Positions 40,580 to 50,068 of a stretch of 64,000 nucleotides of DNA are shown here, piece after piece. The notes below the pieces were generated by a model that ran no database searches, was not told the DNA's origin, and saw only the letters and a program-made list of their open reading frames with translations. Each line of letters opens with the position of its first letter. Within the stretch, counting starts at the first letter, position 1. Both the position numbers and the translations under genes were made by a program. The DNA is from Microbacterium rhizosphaerae (GTDB lineage Bacteria; Actinomycetota; Actinomycetes; Actinomycetales; Microbacteriaceae), in the NCBI RefSeq assembly GCF_034120055.1, contig NZ_CP139368.1, forward strand, positions 1,984,001-2,048,000, in the 5' to 3' direction.

Positions 40580-43429
40580 TCAGCTCAGCGGCTTCCACGG
40601 CTGCTTCTTGATGGATGCGCCGGGCACGTCGCCCTGCGTCCACCACTGGGCCACGTACGTCACGCCGTTGTGCTCGACGACGTCCCCCGTGTGGAAGATC
40701 CGGGTGGCCGTCCACTCGACCGAGCCGTCCGGAGCCGTGGCGAGCTCGGCCCACACGACCTTCTTGGATGCGCCGGGCACATCCCCCTTCGTGTAGAACT
40801 GCGCCTGCCAGATCGACCCGCCGTAGGTGACGAGGTCGCCGCTGTTGTACGCGACTGTCGAGCTCCATGCCGCGGGCGCGGGGAGGTGGAGCCCCACGAC
40901 CACCGGGTCGTGATCCGACGCGGCGAAGGGGTCACCGCCGTTGAACAGCAGCGTCGCGTTGTAGTTGTAGCGGCTGTAGTTGTAAGCAACGGCCTCCTGC
41001 GCGTTGATCTGCCACACATCGGCACCCGTGACCATCTTCAGGGCCTCGGCGTTGGCGAGCACGTGGTCCAGCGAGCCTTCGAGTCCGTTGTACGAGTACG
41101 TCTGCTCGCTCGGGTCGAAGGTGCTGCCGAGGTCGGTGTAGCCGGCGGTGTACAGCTCCTGGAGCGGGTCCTCGTGCGTGTAGGAGTTCAGGTCGCCGAG
41201 CAGGAAGATGCGCTGCGTGCCGAGGCTCGCCGCGACCTGGTTCGCGAAGGCCATCGTGTCCTTGGCCTCCTGGACGCGGGTGGCGTTGTACCCGCCCTGG
41301 TCCACGGCGGGGGATGAGGTGTTCTCCTCGTCTCCCGGGTAGAGCGGGGTGCCCGTGCCCTTCGACTTCCAGTGGTTCGCGACCGCGACGAAGGCGTCGG
41401 CATCCCTCGCATTCGCCCGCTTGAAGCCCTGCGCGAGCGGCTCGCGGGCGATCGAGAAGGACTGGCCGGGGCCGGATGCGCTGGTCAGCACGATCGAGGA
41501 GCCGACGGGAGTGACGGCGCCCGGCTTGTAGATGAACGCGGTGCGGATGACGTCCTGGTCGGCGAGCGCCGGCAGCTGGTCCGCCGTGGGCGAGGGGACA
41601 TAGGCCCAGACCGTCGACCCCGCCGCCGTGTTCAGCGCCTCGACCAGACCCGCGAGAGCGGCGTCGCGCGACTCGCCGAACTTGACCGAGTTCTCGATCT
41701 CCTCGAGCGAGACGATGCTCGCCCCCAGGCGGTTGATGCCCGTGACGATCTTCTGCTGCTGGCGCGCGAAGCTCACGTCGTCGGCGGCACCGCGCGGCCC
41801 GGCCTGACCGTCGGTGGTCGTGCAGGTGTTGACCGCGATGCGGTTGCCCTGGCGATCCGTGTAGTACGTGCACGAGCCGAGGCCGCTGCCGACGAACTTC
41901 GCACCGGTCATCGGGAAGTAGTTCTCGACGTTGAAGGTCGCCATCCGGACCTCGCCTCCGGTGGTCGCCGGCTGCTGGTTCGCCGCGCGACGGTCGCTGA
42001 AGGTGGCGACGGCGGCGCCGTCATCGCTCACCGGCGTCGTGGGCTGGAAGTTCCACAGACTGTTGCGGTAGTCGAGGACCACGGGTTCGTGGAAGGTGAC
42101 GGATGCGCCGACGCTCACCGTGTTGCCGGCCGTGAGCCAGGGCAGCGGGATGCCGGTGTTGGACGACGAGCTGAAGTTGATGCTGGAGCCGTCGTCGAGC
42201 GTGATCATGCGCGCGGCGTTGTCGGCGGCGGCGGCCTGCGCCTCGGCGGAGCCGGCGGTGCCCGCATCCGTCGGCTGGCGAAGCGGAGTGACGCCCGCCG
42301 CGAGGGTGAACGAGCCGTACCAGTTCGCGTCGTAGTTGTCCGTGACGGTGAACGTGCCCTGCGGGGCGAGGAGCTCGCCCTCGTGGGCCTCCTTCTGCGC
42401 GTCCGTCGTGAGGTCCGCCCACGCCAGCGTGTCGGCCGTGACCGCGGGCAGCGCGGTCTGAAGCTTCGTCACGGTCGGGGAGGTGATCTCGGTCTCGCCC
42501 TTGAACTCGGCGACGGTGCCGGTGACGGACACGCTGTCGCCGACACTCACCTGGCCGGCCGAGACGGACCCGAAGACGAACACGGCGTCGGACCTCCCCG
42601 GCGTCAGGTCGTCGGCCGCCGCGCCCCCGGCGCCGCCGGTCTCGAGGAAGAAGCCGTTGAACCCGCCGGTGCGGTAGTCCGCGGTCACCACGCCCGTCGT
42701 GGTGACCTTCTGACCGACGTAGGGAGAGGTGTCGGTCGAGCCCTGGATGTCGGCGATCGCCACCGTCGGGGGAGTGTCGCCCCCGGGAGGAGTCGTGTCG
42801 CCGCCGGATGCCTGCGGGGTGGGCGTTGCGACGGTGAAGTCGGCCGCGTTGTTGTCGGTGTCGGTGCCGGTGGCGGAGCGCTGGTAGCTCAAGACGACCG
42901 AATTGCCGCTGGCGGCCGTGCCCTCCGGGGAGTTGCTCGTGCCCCAGCCGATCTTGTCGATGACGCTCGCGGCGGTCGGGAGGACACCCGTCGTGCTCGC
43001 GGCGATGTAGAGCGTGCCGCCCCCGGAGCCCGGATTGACGCTGGCACCCGTGTCGAGGTCGGGCGTCGGCAGAGCGGAGCCGTTCGCGCCGTTGCTCGGC
43101 AGCTGGATCAGGAAATGACCGTGCGCCGGGACCGACCCCGTGAGCGCGAAGACCTGCGACCCGCCCGGCGTGACCGTGCTGGTCGGGGCGCGGTACTGCA
43201 GCGTGTCACCACCGAGGCTGATCGCCGCCGACGTCGGGTTGTACAGCTCGACGAACTTGTTCGTGTACGACGCACCGCCCGAGCCGCCGTTGACATACGC
43301 CTCGCTGATGACGATGCCGGTTCCGGCGGTGTTCGCGAACGCCGGTACCGAGAGTCCGGCACCGAGCAGGCATGCCGCGGTGGCGGCGGCTGCAGCGACG
43401 GCGAGCCGTCGATTCTTGGTCAAGGGCAT
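40580..43429 (-). CDS. Secreted ExeM/NucH-type nuclease with C-terminal carbohydrate-binding modules
   Basis: The 949-aa secreted protein has a signal peptide (LAVAAAAATAACLLGAGLSV, cleavage after AFA). Next come a lamin-tail domain (ISEAYVNGG, FVELYNPTSA), an OB-fold region, an ExeM/NucH-like endonuclease-exonuclease-phosphatase domain (MATFNVENYF, SIVSLEEIENS, FLLGDLNSY, ASDHDPVVVGLHL), and two C-terminal ~45-residue modules, each with a W...YNSGDLVTYGGSIWQA or HTGDVVEHNGVTYVA-type CBM5/12 chitin-binding pattern. It probably degrades extracellular DNA while attached to chitin or cell-wall glycan. GGAGGTG precedes the ATG at 43429. Confidence 0.92.
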   Translation of the reverse strand: MPLTKNRRLAVAAAAATAACLLGAGLSVPAFANTAGTGIVISEAYVNGGSGGASYTNKFVELYNPTSAAISLGGDTLQYRAPTSTVTPGGSQVFALTGSVPAHGHFLIQLPSNGANGSALPTPDLDTGASVNPGSGGGTLYIAASTTGVLPTAASVIDKIGWGTSNSPEGTAASGNSVVLSYQRSATGTDTDNNAADFTVATPTPQASGGDTTPPGGDTPPTVAIADIQGSTDTSPYVGQKVTTTGVVTADYRTGGFNGFFLETGGAGGAAADDLTPGRSDAVFVFGSVSAGQVSVGDSVSVTGTVAEFKGETEITSPTVTKLQTALPAVTADTLAWADLTTDAQKEAHEGELLAPQGTFTVTDNYDANWYGSFTLAAGVTPLRQPTDAGTAGSAEAQAAAADNAARMITLDDGSSINFSSSSNTGIPLPWLTAGNTVSVGASVTFHEPVVLDYRNSLWNFQPTTPVSDDGAAVATFSDRRAANQQPATTGGEVRMATFNVENYFPMTGAKFVGSGLGSCTYYTDRQGNRIAVNTCTTTDGQAGPRGAADDVSFARQQQKIVTGINRLGASIVSLEEIENSVKFGESRDAALAGLVEALNTAAGSTVWAYVPSPTADQLPALADQDVIRTAFIYKPGAVTPVGSSIVLTSASGPGQSFSIAREPLAQGFKRANARDADAFVAVANHWKSKGTGTPLYPGDEENTSSPAVDQGGYNATRVQEAKDTMAFANQVAASLGTQRIFLLGDLNSYTHEDPLQELYTAGYTDLGSTFDPSEQTYSYNGLEGSLDHVLANAEALKMVTGADVWQINAQEAVAYNYSRYNYNATLLFNGGDPFAASDHDPVVVGLHLPAPAAWSSTVAYNSGDLVTYGGSIWQAQFYTKGDVPGASKKVVWAELATAPDGSVEWTATRIFHTGDVVEHNGVTYVAQWWTQGDVPGASIKKQPWKPLS

Positions 43430-43634
43430 CGAAGCCCACCTCCATGGATGATGGATCGGAAGAGAAGCCGCACGTGACACGACTCGGCTCCCACCCTGCC
43501 CCTGGCCGCCGACAAAGAAAAGGATCTGCTGGGAATTCCTGATGAATTCTCTGCAACCGGCTGCGGCTCAGGCGGGGAGAGTGGCAGACGCCGCATCCTG
43601 CCGCCGGTGCTTTGCCCCGTAGAATCTTCTGGAC

Positions 43635-45482
43635 ATGTCACCCCGCGCCCTGAAGCCTCTCGAGCCGTCCGCCACACCGCCCGAGCTGATCCGCAACTTC
43701 TGCATCATCGCCCACATCGACCACGGGAAGTCGACCCTCGCCGATCGCATGCTGCAGATCACCGGCGTGGTCTCCGACCGCGACATGCGCGCGCAGTACC
43801 TCGACCGCATGGACATCGAGCGCGAGCGCGGGATCACGATCAAGTCGCAGGCCGTCCGCATGCCGTGGTCGGCCCAGGACGACACGTTCGCGCTGAACAT
43901 GATCGACACCCCCGGGCACGTCGACTTCACGTACGAGGTGAGCCGGAGCCTCGCCGCGTGCGAGGGCGCGATCCTGCTGGTGGATGCTGCGCAGGGCATC
44001 GAGGCGCAGACCCTCGCGAACCTCTACCTGGCGCTGGAGAACGACCTCACCATCATCCCGGTGCTCAACAAGATCGACCTGCCGGCGGCGGACCCCGAGA
44101 AGTTCGCACTCGAGCTCGCGAATCTGATCGGCGGCGACCCGGACGACGTCCTGCGCGTGTCGGGCAAGACGGGTCAGGGCGTCGAGGAGCTCCTCGACCG
44201 CATCGTCCGCGACATCCCGGCCCCCACGGGGAGCGCGGACGCCCCGGCGCGGGCCATGATCTTCGACTCCGTCTACGACTCGTACCGGGGCGTGGTGACG
44301 TATGTCCGCATGGTCGACGGCAAGCTCGAGCCCCGCGAGCGCCTCCAGATGATGTCGACGAGGGCCACGCACGACCTCCTCGAGATCGGCGTGTCGAGCC
44401 CGGAGCCAGTGCCCACGAGAGGTCTCGGAGTCGGGGAGGTGGGCTACCTGATCACGGGCGTGAAGGACGTGCGCCAGTCCAAGGTCGGCGACACGATCAC
44501 GAACCTGCGCAAGCCGGCGACCCAGGCCCTTCCCGGCTACACCGACCCGAAGCCGATGGTCTTCTCCGGCATCTACCCGATCGACGGCAGCGACTACGGG
44601 GACCTGCGCGAGGCGCTCGACAAGCTCAAGCTGTCGGATGCGTCGCTCCAGTACGAGCCCGAGACGTCGGTCGCGCTCGGCTTCGGCTTCCGCTGCGGCT
44701 TCCTGGGCCTCCTGCACCTCGAGATCATCACCGAGCGCCTCTCGCGCGAGTTCGGCCTCGATCTGATCACGACCGCGCCGAGCGTCATCTACGAGGTGAC
44801 GACCGACACGGGCGAGCACGTGACGGTGACGAATCCGAGCGAGTACCCCGACGGGCGCGTGGCCACCGTGTCGGAGCCCGTCGTGAAGGCCGCGATCCTG
44901 CTGCCGAAGGACTACGTCGGAACCGTCATGGAGCTCTGCCAGGGTCGCCGTGGGCAGCTTCTCGGCATGGAGTACTTCAGCGAGGAGCGCGTCGAGCTGC
45001 GCTACAACATGCCCCTCGGTGAGATCGTCTTCGACTTCTTCGACCAGCTGAAGTCGCGCACGCAAGGCTACGCGAGCCTGGACTACGAGCCCGCCGGGAC
45101 TCAGGAGGCCGACCTCGTGAAGGTCGACATCCTGCTCCAGGGCGACAAGGTGGATGCCTTCAGCTCGATCGTGCACCGCGACAAGGCGTACGCCTACGGC
45201 ACGATGATGACCGAGCGGCTGCGCAAGCTCATCCCTCGCCAGCAGTTCGAGGTGCCGATCCAGGCCGCCATCGGCGCGCGCATCATCGCGCGCGAGAACA
45301 TCCGGGCGATGCGCAAGGACGTCCTCGCGAAGTGCTACGGCGGCGACATCACGCGCAAGCGCAAGCTCCTCGAGAAGCAGAAGGAGGGCAAGAAGCGCAT
45401 GAAGATGGTCGGGCGCGTCGAGGTCCCCCAGGAGGCGTTCATCGCCGCGCTCTCGGGTGACGTCGAAACGGGCAAGAAGTAG
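43635..45482 (+). CDS. lepA: Elongation factor 4 (LepA) GTPase
   Basis: The 615-aa ribosome-bound GTPase carries [15 protein letters not shown] (P-loop), [10 protein letters not shown] (switch I region), [14 protein letters not shown] (switch II) and NKIDLP. The C-terminal LepA-specific domain has [16 protein letters not shown] and [19 protein letters not shown]. LepA back-translocates stalled ribosomes and aids 30S assembly. TAGAAT (43620-43625) lies nine bases before the ATG, so the transcript is probably leaderless. It stands alone before the DUF1990 gene. Confidence 0.98.
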   Translation: MSPRALKPLEPSATPPELIRNFCIIAHIDHGKSTLADRMLQITGVVSDRDMRAQYLDRMDIERERGITIKSQAVRMPWSAQDDTFALNMIDTPGHVDFTYEVSRSLAACEGAILLVDAAQGIEAQTLANLYLALENDLTIIPVLNKIDLPAADPEKFALELANLIGGDPDDVLRVSGKTGQGVEELLDRIVRDIPAPTGSADAPARAMIFDSVYDSYRGVVTYVRMVDGKLEPRERLQMMSTRATHDLLEIGVSSPEPVPTRGLGVGEVGYLITGVKDVRQSKVGDTITNLRKPATQALPGYTDPKPMVFSGIYPIDGSDYGDLREALDKLKLSDASLQYEPETSVALGFGFRCGFLGLLHLEIITERLSREFGLDLITTAPSVIYEVTTDTGEHVTVTNPSEYPDGRVATVSEPVVKAAILLPKDYVGTVMELCQGRRGQLLGMEYFSEERVELRYNMPLGEIVFDFFDQLKSRTQGYASLDYEPAGTQEADLVKVDILLQGDKVDAFSSIVHRDKAYAYGTMMTERLRKLIPRQQFEVPIQAAIGARIIARENIRAMRKDVLAKCYGGDITRKRKLLEKQKEGKKRMKMVGRVEVPQEAFIAALSGDVETGKK

Positions 45483-45535
45483 CGTAAACGGACCTCTCAC
45501 GAAGCGTGCAGGCGCGTCTGGGTAGGGTGGAGAAC

Positions 45536-46189
45536 ATGCGGCGCGGGACCTTCCGAGACGAGACGGTGGACTATGCGGCCGTGGGTGCGACGCAGGCATC
45601 GGATCTGATGCAGTATCCGCCGGAGCGCAGCGTTCCCGCCCACGAGTCGTGGCGGATCGGCAGCGGCGAGGCCCGGTTCCACACCGCAGGCGAGGCGCTG
45701 CTGTCGTGGCGCGCGCTCCGCGACGGCGGCTTGACGGTGTCCGATGTGCGGCCGGCGGCGGGTCCCATGTACACGGGCGTGAGCTTCGACGACGAGGGCA
45801 AGCCGATCGGCGCGTCCAAGTTCGAGGCCGACCAGCGCTTCGACGCGGACGGCACCCCGTACGTCAGCGCGGGCGAGACGATCCACGTGCGCGGCCGCGT
45901 CAACGGTCTGAAGGCCGACGGCGAGCTGCGGGTGATCTTCGTCGTGGAGGAGCCTCGGCGCATCGGCTTCGCGCTGGGCACGGTCGACGGCTCCGTCGTG
46001 AGCGGCGAGGAGTCGTTCATGCTCGACTGGCGGACCGACACCGACGAGGTGTGGTTCACGGTCCGCGCCTTCGACGCGCCGGCATCCTTCGTCTACAAGC
46101 TCCTGCCCGGACTCGTCAAGCGCCGGCGCCGGGCGCTGTTCCAGCGGTACCTGCGCGCGATCTCGCCGCTGTACACGACGCCTGCCTGA
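45536..46189 (+). CDS. DUF1990 family protein
   Basis: The 217-aa protein matches DUF1990: RFHTAGEALLSWRALRDGG, the GSGEARF stretch, GETIHVRGRVNGLKADGELRVIFVVEEPRRIGFALGT (seen at about residues 120-156; only short parts cited), and GEESFMLDW. The family is predicted to have a START-like or lipocalin-like fold and no known function. TAGGGT lies seven bases before the ATG at 45536, so it is probably leaderless. Its stop TGA shares one base with the hemW start (TGATG), so it is translationally coupled to hemW. Confidence 0.85.
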   Translation: MRRGTFRDETVDYAAVGATQASDLMQYPPERSVPAHESWRIGSGEARFHTAGEALLSWRALRDGGLTVSDVRPAAGPMYTGVSFDDEGKPIGASKFEADQRFDADGTPYVSAGETIHVRGRVNGLKADGELRVIFVVEEPRRIGFALGTVDGSVVSGEESFMLDWRTDTDEVWFTVRAFDAPASFVYKLLPGLVKRRRRALFQRYLRAISPLYTTPA

Positions 46190-47406
46190 TGGGCTCCGCC
46201 CTCCCGATCGGCGATCCGGCTCCCCCCGACGGCGCACTGCCCGCCGACCTTCGCGTCGATCCCTCGGTCGACTTCGGGGTCTACCTGCACGTGCCGTTCT
46301 GCCGCGTGCGGTGCGGATACTGCGACTTCAACACCTACACGTCGGACGAGCTGCGGGGGGCGCGCCAGGACCAGTACGCCGACACGCTCCTGCGGGAGGT
46401 CGCGCTCGCGCGCGACGTGATGGGGGATGCCGGCGCCCTGCGGCCGGCATCCACCGTCTTCTTCGGCGGCGGCACCCCGACATTGCTCCCGCCGGGTGAT
46501 CTCGCCCGCATGCTCGCCGGTGTGCGCGCCGCCTTCGGCATCGCCGACGGCGCGGAGGTCACGGTCGAGGCGAACCCCGACACCGTGACGGATGCCGTGG
46601 CTGCCGAGCTTGCGGCAGCCGGCGTGACGCGCATGTCGGTGGGAATGCAGTCATCCGTGCCGCACGTGCTCGCGGCCCTCGATCGCACGCACGATCCGGC
46701 GAACGTGCGCACCGCCGTCGCCGCGGCCCGTCGCGCGGGGCTGCAGGTGAGCGTCGACCTCATCTACGGCACGCCGGGCGAGTCGCTCGACGACTGGCGC
46801 GACTCCGTCGAGACCGCGGTCGGGCTCGAGCCCGACCACATCTCGGCGTATGCCCTGATCATCGAGGACGGCACGAAGCTCGCGCGGCAGATCCGTCGCG
46901 GGGAGGTCGCGGCGCCCGACGACGACCTTCAGGCCGACATGTACGAGCTCGTCGACACGCAGCTCCACGCCGCCGGGTTCGACTGGTACGAGGTGTCCAA
47001 CTGGGCGCGCAGCCCGGACCGGCGGTCACGGCACAACCTCGCCTATTGGCGCGGCGCCGACTGGTGGGGCTTCGGTCCGGGCGCGCACAGCCATGTCGCC
47101 GGTCTGCGCTGGTGGAACGTCAAGCATCCGGCGGCCTATGCGCAGCGGCTCGCGGCCGGCGAGTCGCCCGCGGCCGGCCGGGAGCGTCCGGATGCCGCGG
47201 CCCGCACGCTCGAGTCCGTCCTGCTGCGCTCGCGCATCCGCGAAGGCCTCCCGGTGTCCGAGCTGCAGAGCGAGGGACGTCAGGCCGTCGCCTCCCTCAT
47301 CGCCGACGGGCTGATCGACGGGCATGCGGCCGTCCGCGGGACCATCGTGCTGACGCTGCGGGGGCGTCTGCTCGCCGACGCCGTGGTGCGCGCCCTGACC
47401 GATTAG
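46189..47406 (+). CDS. hemW: Radical SAM heme chaperone HemW
   Basis: The 405-aa protein is the coproporphyrinogen-dehydrogenase-like radical SAM protein HemW. The cluster motif CRVRCGYC (CxxxCxxC) lies near residue 38 in PFCRVRCGYCDFNTYT, followed by FFGGGTPTLL and the VTVEANPDT block. The HemW-type C-terminal domain has HISAYALIIEDGT, YEVSNWA, and HNLAYWRGADWWGFGPGAHSH. HemW binds heme and delivers it to target proteins; it does not oxidise coproporphyrinogen. It overlaps the DUF1990 gene by one base. Confidence 0.95.
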   Translation: MGSALPIGDPAPPDGALPADLRVDPSVDFGVYLHVPFCRVRCGYCDFNTYTSDELRGARQDQYADTLLREVALARDVMGDAGALRPASTVFFGGGTPTLLPPGDLARMLAGVRAAFGIADGAEVTVEANPDTVTDAVAAELAAAGVTRMSVGMQSSVPHVLAALDRTHDPANVRTAVAAARRAGLQVSVDLIYGTPGESLDDWRDSVETAVGLEPDHISAYALIIEDGTKLARQIRRGEVAAPDDDLQADMYELVDTQLHAAGFDWYEVSNWARSPDRRSRHNLAYWRGADWWGFGPGAHSHVAGLRWWNVKHPAAYAQRLAAGESPAAGRERPDAAARTLESVLLRSRIREGLPVSELQSEGRQAVASLIADGLIDGHAAVRGTIVLTLRGRLLADAVVRALTD

Positions 47407-47419
47407 CGCCGCGCAGCCG

Positions 47420-48862
47420 TCAGCGCATGAGCGCATCGAGGGCGTGCGCGCGGGGCAGCGGAACGTCTCGCGTCTCCGTGTCGTAGCGGCGCACCGTCCG
47501 GCTCTCGTCGAACGGCGGCCAGCCGGCATCCTGCGTCTCGATGAAACGGATCCAGTCGTCGTGCATGCGATCGGCGAGCACCTTCGGCGCGTCCGGCCCT
47601 GCCATGCGGAGGGCATCGGGTGTCCTCCCGCGGTGGAAGACGAAGCCGATCTCCATCGCGTGTGCGGCGCCCAGCTCGCGCACGGGACTGCGCCACGCGA
47701 ACTCGTACACGTAGGTGCGTCCGGGCCGCGTCTCGGCCGCCCGGATGGCCGGCGCGCGCAACAGGCGGTCCGTCACCATCTGACCGAGGATCTCGGCGCG
47801 CGTCGCGCCCGGCAGGTCGCGACGGTACGCGGCGACCGTCGCGCGCGGGATGCGCAGCGCGGCCCGGGCCATGAACACCTGCATCCGCCCGATCTTCGCG
47901 AGCGCCTCGGGCGGCAGCCACAGGCGGTACTCGTCGGTGTTCGTGCCGATGACGACGGGCAGGGTCAGGCGGCCGAGGCCGACGTCGGGCGAGACCGGGA
48001 GCGACTCGGGGTCGAGCGCGAACGCGAAGCCCGGGGCACCGGACAGCGGCGTCGACCCCGCAGACTGCGCGGCGCGGGCGTCGAGCAGCGCACGCGGCGT
48101 CACGGCGGCGAAGGCATCACGGGTGGCGGGGATCCGCAGGCGCTGGGCGAGCTGGTGCGTCACCCGCCCCGCCTTCTCGGGCGCGACGGCCTCGAGCGGA
48201 CCGCTCTGGATGATCGCACCCCGCACGAGCGCGCGGCTGTCGCTGCGCATGAGGAGCCCGGCGACGATCGCACCCCCGGCCGACTCGCCGACGATCGTGA
48301 TCCGGTCCGGGTCGCCGCCGAAGGCCGCGATCTCGCGGTGCACCCACTCGAGGCCGGCCGCCGCATCCTGCAGCCCGAGGTTGAGCGGCGCTCCCTCGAG
48401 CACCGAGAAGCCCTCGGAGCCGAGGCGGTACGCGATCGAGACGAACACGACGCCGTCGCGCGCGAACGTCGTCCCGTCATAGGCGTCGAGCGCCGGAGTG
48501 CCGCGCTCGAGCGCCCCGCCGTGGAACCACACCATGACCGGCAGCCCCATGCCCATCCCGATGACGTCGGCCGGTGTCCAGACGTTGGCCGTCAGGATGT
48601 CCTCGCCGGGGATCTCCACGGAGTCGAGGAGCTCGCCGAGCGCCGCGGAATACGGGTCCTGCGGCGCCGTGGGACCGAAGGCCGTGGCATCCCGCTCTCC
48701 CTCCCAGGAGGCGGGGGGCGCGGGCCGCGCGAAGCGCAGGTCGCCGAACGGCGGCGCGGCGAACGGGATGCCGAGGAAGCGCAGGATGCCGCCATGCTCG
48801 GCACCGCGCAGAGTCCCCGTGCTGATCGAGATCGTCGTCGTCGACGGATGCGTGTCGCTCAT
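47420..48862 (-). CDS. Type-B carboxylesterase
   Basis: The 480-aa protein belongs to the type-B carboxylesterase/lipase family. FLGIPFAAPPFGDLRF opens it, PVMVWFHGGALERG is the oxyanion hole, IVGESAGGAIVAGL holds the catalytic serine, TNTDEYRLW the acid, and AHAMEIGFVFHRG the histidine region. No signal peptide is visible, so it acts in the cytoplasm, with unknown ester substrates. TACGCT lies seven bases before the start on the minus strand, suggesting a leaderless message. The gene is convergent to hemW and divergent from hrcA. Confidence 0.92.
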   Translation of the reverse strand: MSDTHPSTTTISISTGTLRGAEHGGILRFLGIPFAAPPFGDLRFARPAPPASWEGERDATAFGPTAPQDPYSAALGELLDSVEIPGEDILTANVWTPADVIGMGMGLPVMVWFHGGALERGTPALDAYDGTTFARDGVVFVSIAYRLGSEGFSVLEGAPLNLGLQDAAAGLEWVHREIAAFGGDPDRITIVGESAGGAIVAGLLMRSDSRALVRGAIIQSGPLEAVAPEKAGRVTHQLAQRLRIPATRDAFAAVTPRALLDARAAQSAGSTPLSGAPGFAFALDPESLPVSPDVGLGRLTLPVVIGTNTDEYRLWLPPEALAKIGRMQVFMARAALRIPRATVAAYRRDLPGATRAEILGQMVTDRLLRAPAIRAAETRPGRTYVYEFAWRSPVRELGAAHAMEIGFVFHRGRTPDALRMAGPDAPKVLADRMHDDWIRFIETQDAGWPPFDESRTVRRYDTETRDVPLPRAHALDALMR

Positions 48863-48911
48863 CCTCTTCAGCGTACGGGGCCGCCAACGTCGTGAGTGGA
48901 AAACGCCGGGG

Positions 48912-48943
48912 TAGAATTGGCACTCTGCAGATCCGAGTGCCAG
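48912..48943 (+). promoter_or_regulatory. CIRCE operator overlapping the hrcA -10 box
   Basis: TTGGCACTC (48917-48925), a 9-base spacer and GAGTGCCAG (48935-48943) match the CIRCE element (TTAGCACTC-N9-GAGTGCTAA) bound by HrcA. TAGAAT (48912-48917) runs into the element, so HrcA would block RNA polymerase directly. The CIRCE is about 20 bases before the hrcA start, which indicates autoregulated heat-shock control of hrcA and, through read-through, dnaJ. Confidence 0.92.
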
Positions 48944-48964
48944 GCGCCGGCGGAGGAGGTGGGC

Positions 48965-50017
48965 ATGGTCAGCGAGCGGGGACTCCAGGTGCTGCGCGCG
49001 ATCGTCGAGGACTACGTCGAGACGCGCGAGCCCGTCGGCAGCAAGACGATCGTCGATCGTCACGCGTTCGGCGTATCGGCGGCCACGATCCGCAACGACA
49101 TGGCGCAGCTCGAGGACGAGGAGCTCATCGTCGCCCCGCACACGTCGTCGGGGCGGGTGCCCACCGACAAGGGCTACCGCGTCTTCGTCGACCACCTGGC
49201 CGAGCTCCGCCCGCTCTCGCCCGCACAGCGGCAGGCCATCGCCTCCTTCCTCGACGGACCCGGCGACGACCTCGACGACGTGCTCGTGCGCACGGTCCGC
49301 GCGCTGACGCGGCTCACCGGCCAGGTCGCGCTCGTCCAATACCCGTCGTTCGCCCGCGCGGCCGTGTCGCACGTCGAGCTCGTGGGACTCGGCGGGGGCC
49401 GGGTCGTCGTCATCCTCGTCACGGACACGGGGCGCGTGTCGCAGCGCATGGCGGCGTTCCGTGAGGATCTCACCGAGACGGATGCGTCGCGCCTGCGCGC
49501 GCAGCTCGCGAGCCTCGTCACGGGGCGCGGCGTGCGAGAGGGCGCGCAGCGCGTCGCCGACGCCCTCGCGGCCGAGCAGGCCCGATCCGCGCCGGATGCG
49601 ATCGCGACCGCGCTCCTGCGGATCGTCGGGGAGGAGCTCGAGGAGTTCCGCCAGGACCGGCTCGTCATGGCGGGGGCCGCGAACCTCGCCCGGCGCGAGG
49701 ACGATTTCCGCGGCAGCATCTACCCGCTCCTGGAGGCCATCGAGGAGCAGGTGACGCTGCTGCGGCTCATGAGCGAGATGGTGGCCGACGAGCACGGGCT
49801 GTCGGCGAGCATCGGCCGCGAGAACGCGGCGTTCGGGCTGGCCGAGGCGTCTCTGGTCACCAGCGACTATGCGCCCGGCGAGTACGACGCGGCCGGTCTG
49901 GCCCGCGTCGGCGTGCTCGGCCCGACGCGCATGGACTATCCCACCAACCTCGCGGCGGTCCGCGCCGTCGCGCGCTATCTCAGCCGGCTGCTCGACGACG
50001 ACGAGCTCGCCCGCTGA
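48965..50017 (+). CDS. hrcA: Heat-inducible transcription repressor HrcA
   Basis: The 350-aa protein is HrcA, which binds CIRCE operators and is released upon heat stress. The N-terminal winged helix (ERGLQVLRAIVEDYVETREPVGS at 4-26 in part) includes GVSAATIRNDMAQLEDE, then APHTSSGRVPTDKGYRVFVDHL. The C-terminal part has GPTRMDYPTNLAAVRAV, the family's conserved ending. GGAGGAGGTG precedes the ATG at 48965. dnaJ follows 51 bases later, as in most actinobacteria. Confidence 0.97.
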   Translation: MVSERGLQVLRAIVEDYVETREPVGSKTIVDRHAFGVSAATIRNDMAQLEDEELIVAPHTSSGRVPTDKGYRVFVDHLAELRPLSPAQRQAIASFLDGPGDDLDDVLVRTVRALTRLTGQVALVQYPSFARAAVSHVELVGLGGGRVVVILVTDTGRVSQRMAAFREDLTETDASRLRAQLASLVTGRGVREGAQRVADALAAEQARSAPDAIATALLRIVGEELEEFRQDRLVMAGAANLARREDDFRGSIYPLLEAIEEQVTLLRLMSEMVADEHGLSASIGRENAAFGLAEASLVTSDYAPGEYDAAGLARVGVLGPTRMDYPTNLAAVRAVARYLSRLLDDDELAR

Positions 50018-50068
50018 ACACCCGCTCCACCGGAACGAACCGCGCTGCGGCGCGGCAGGAAGGCAACT

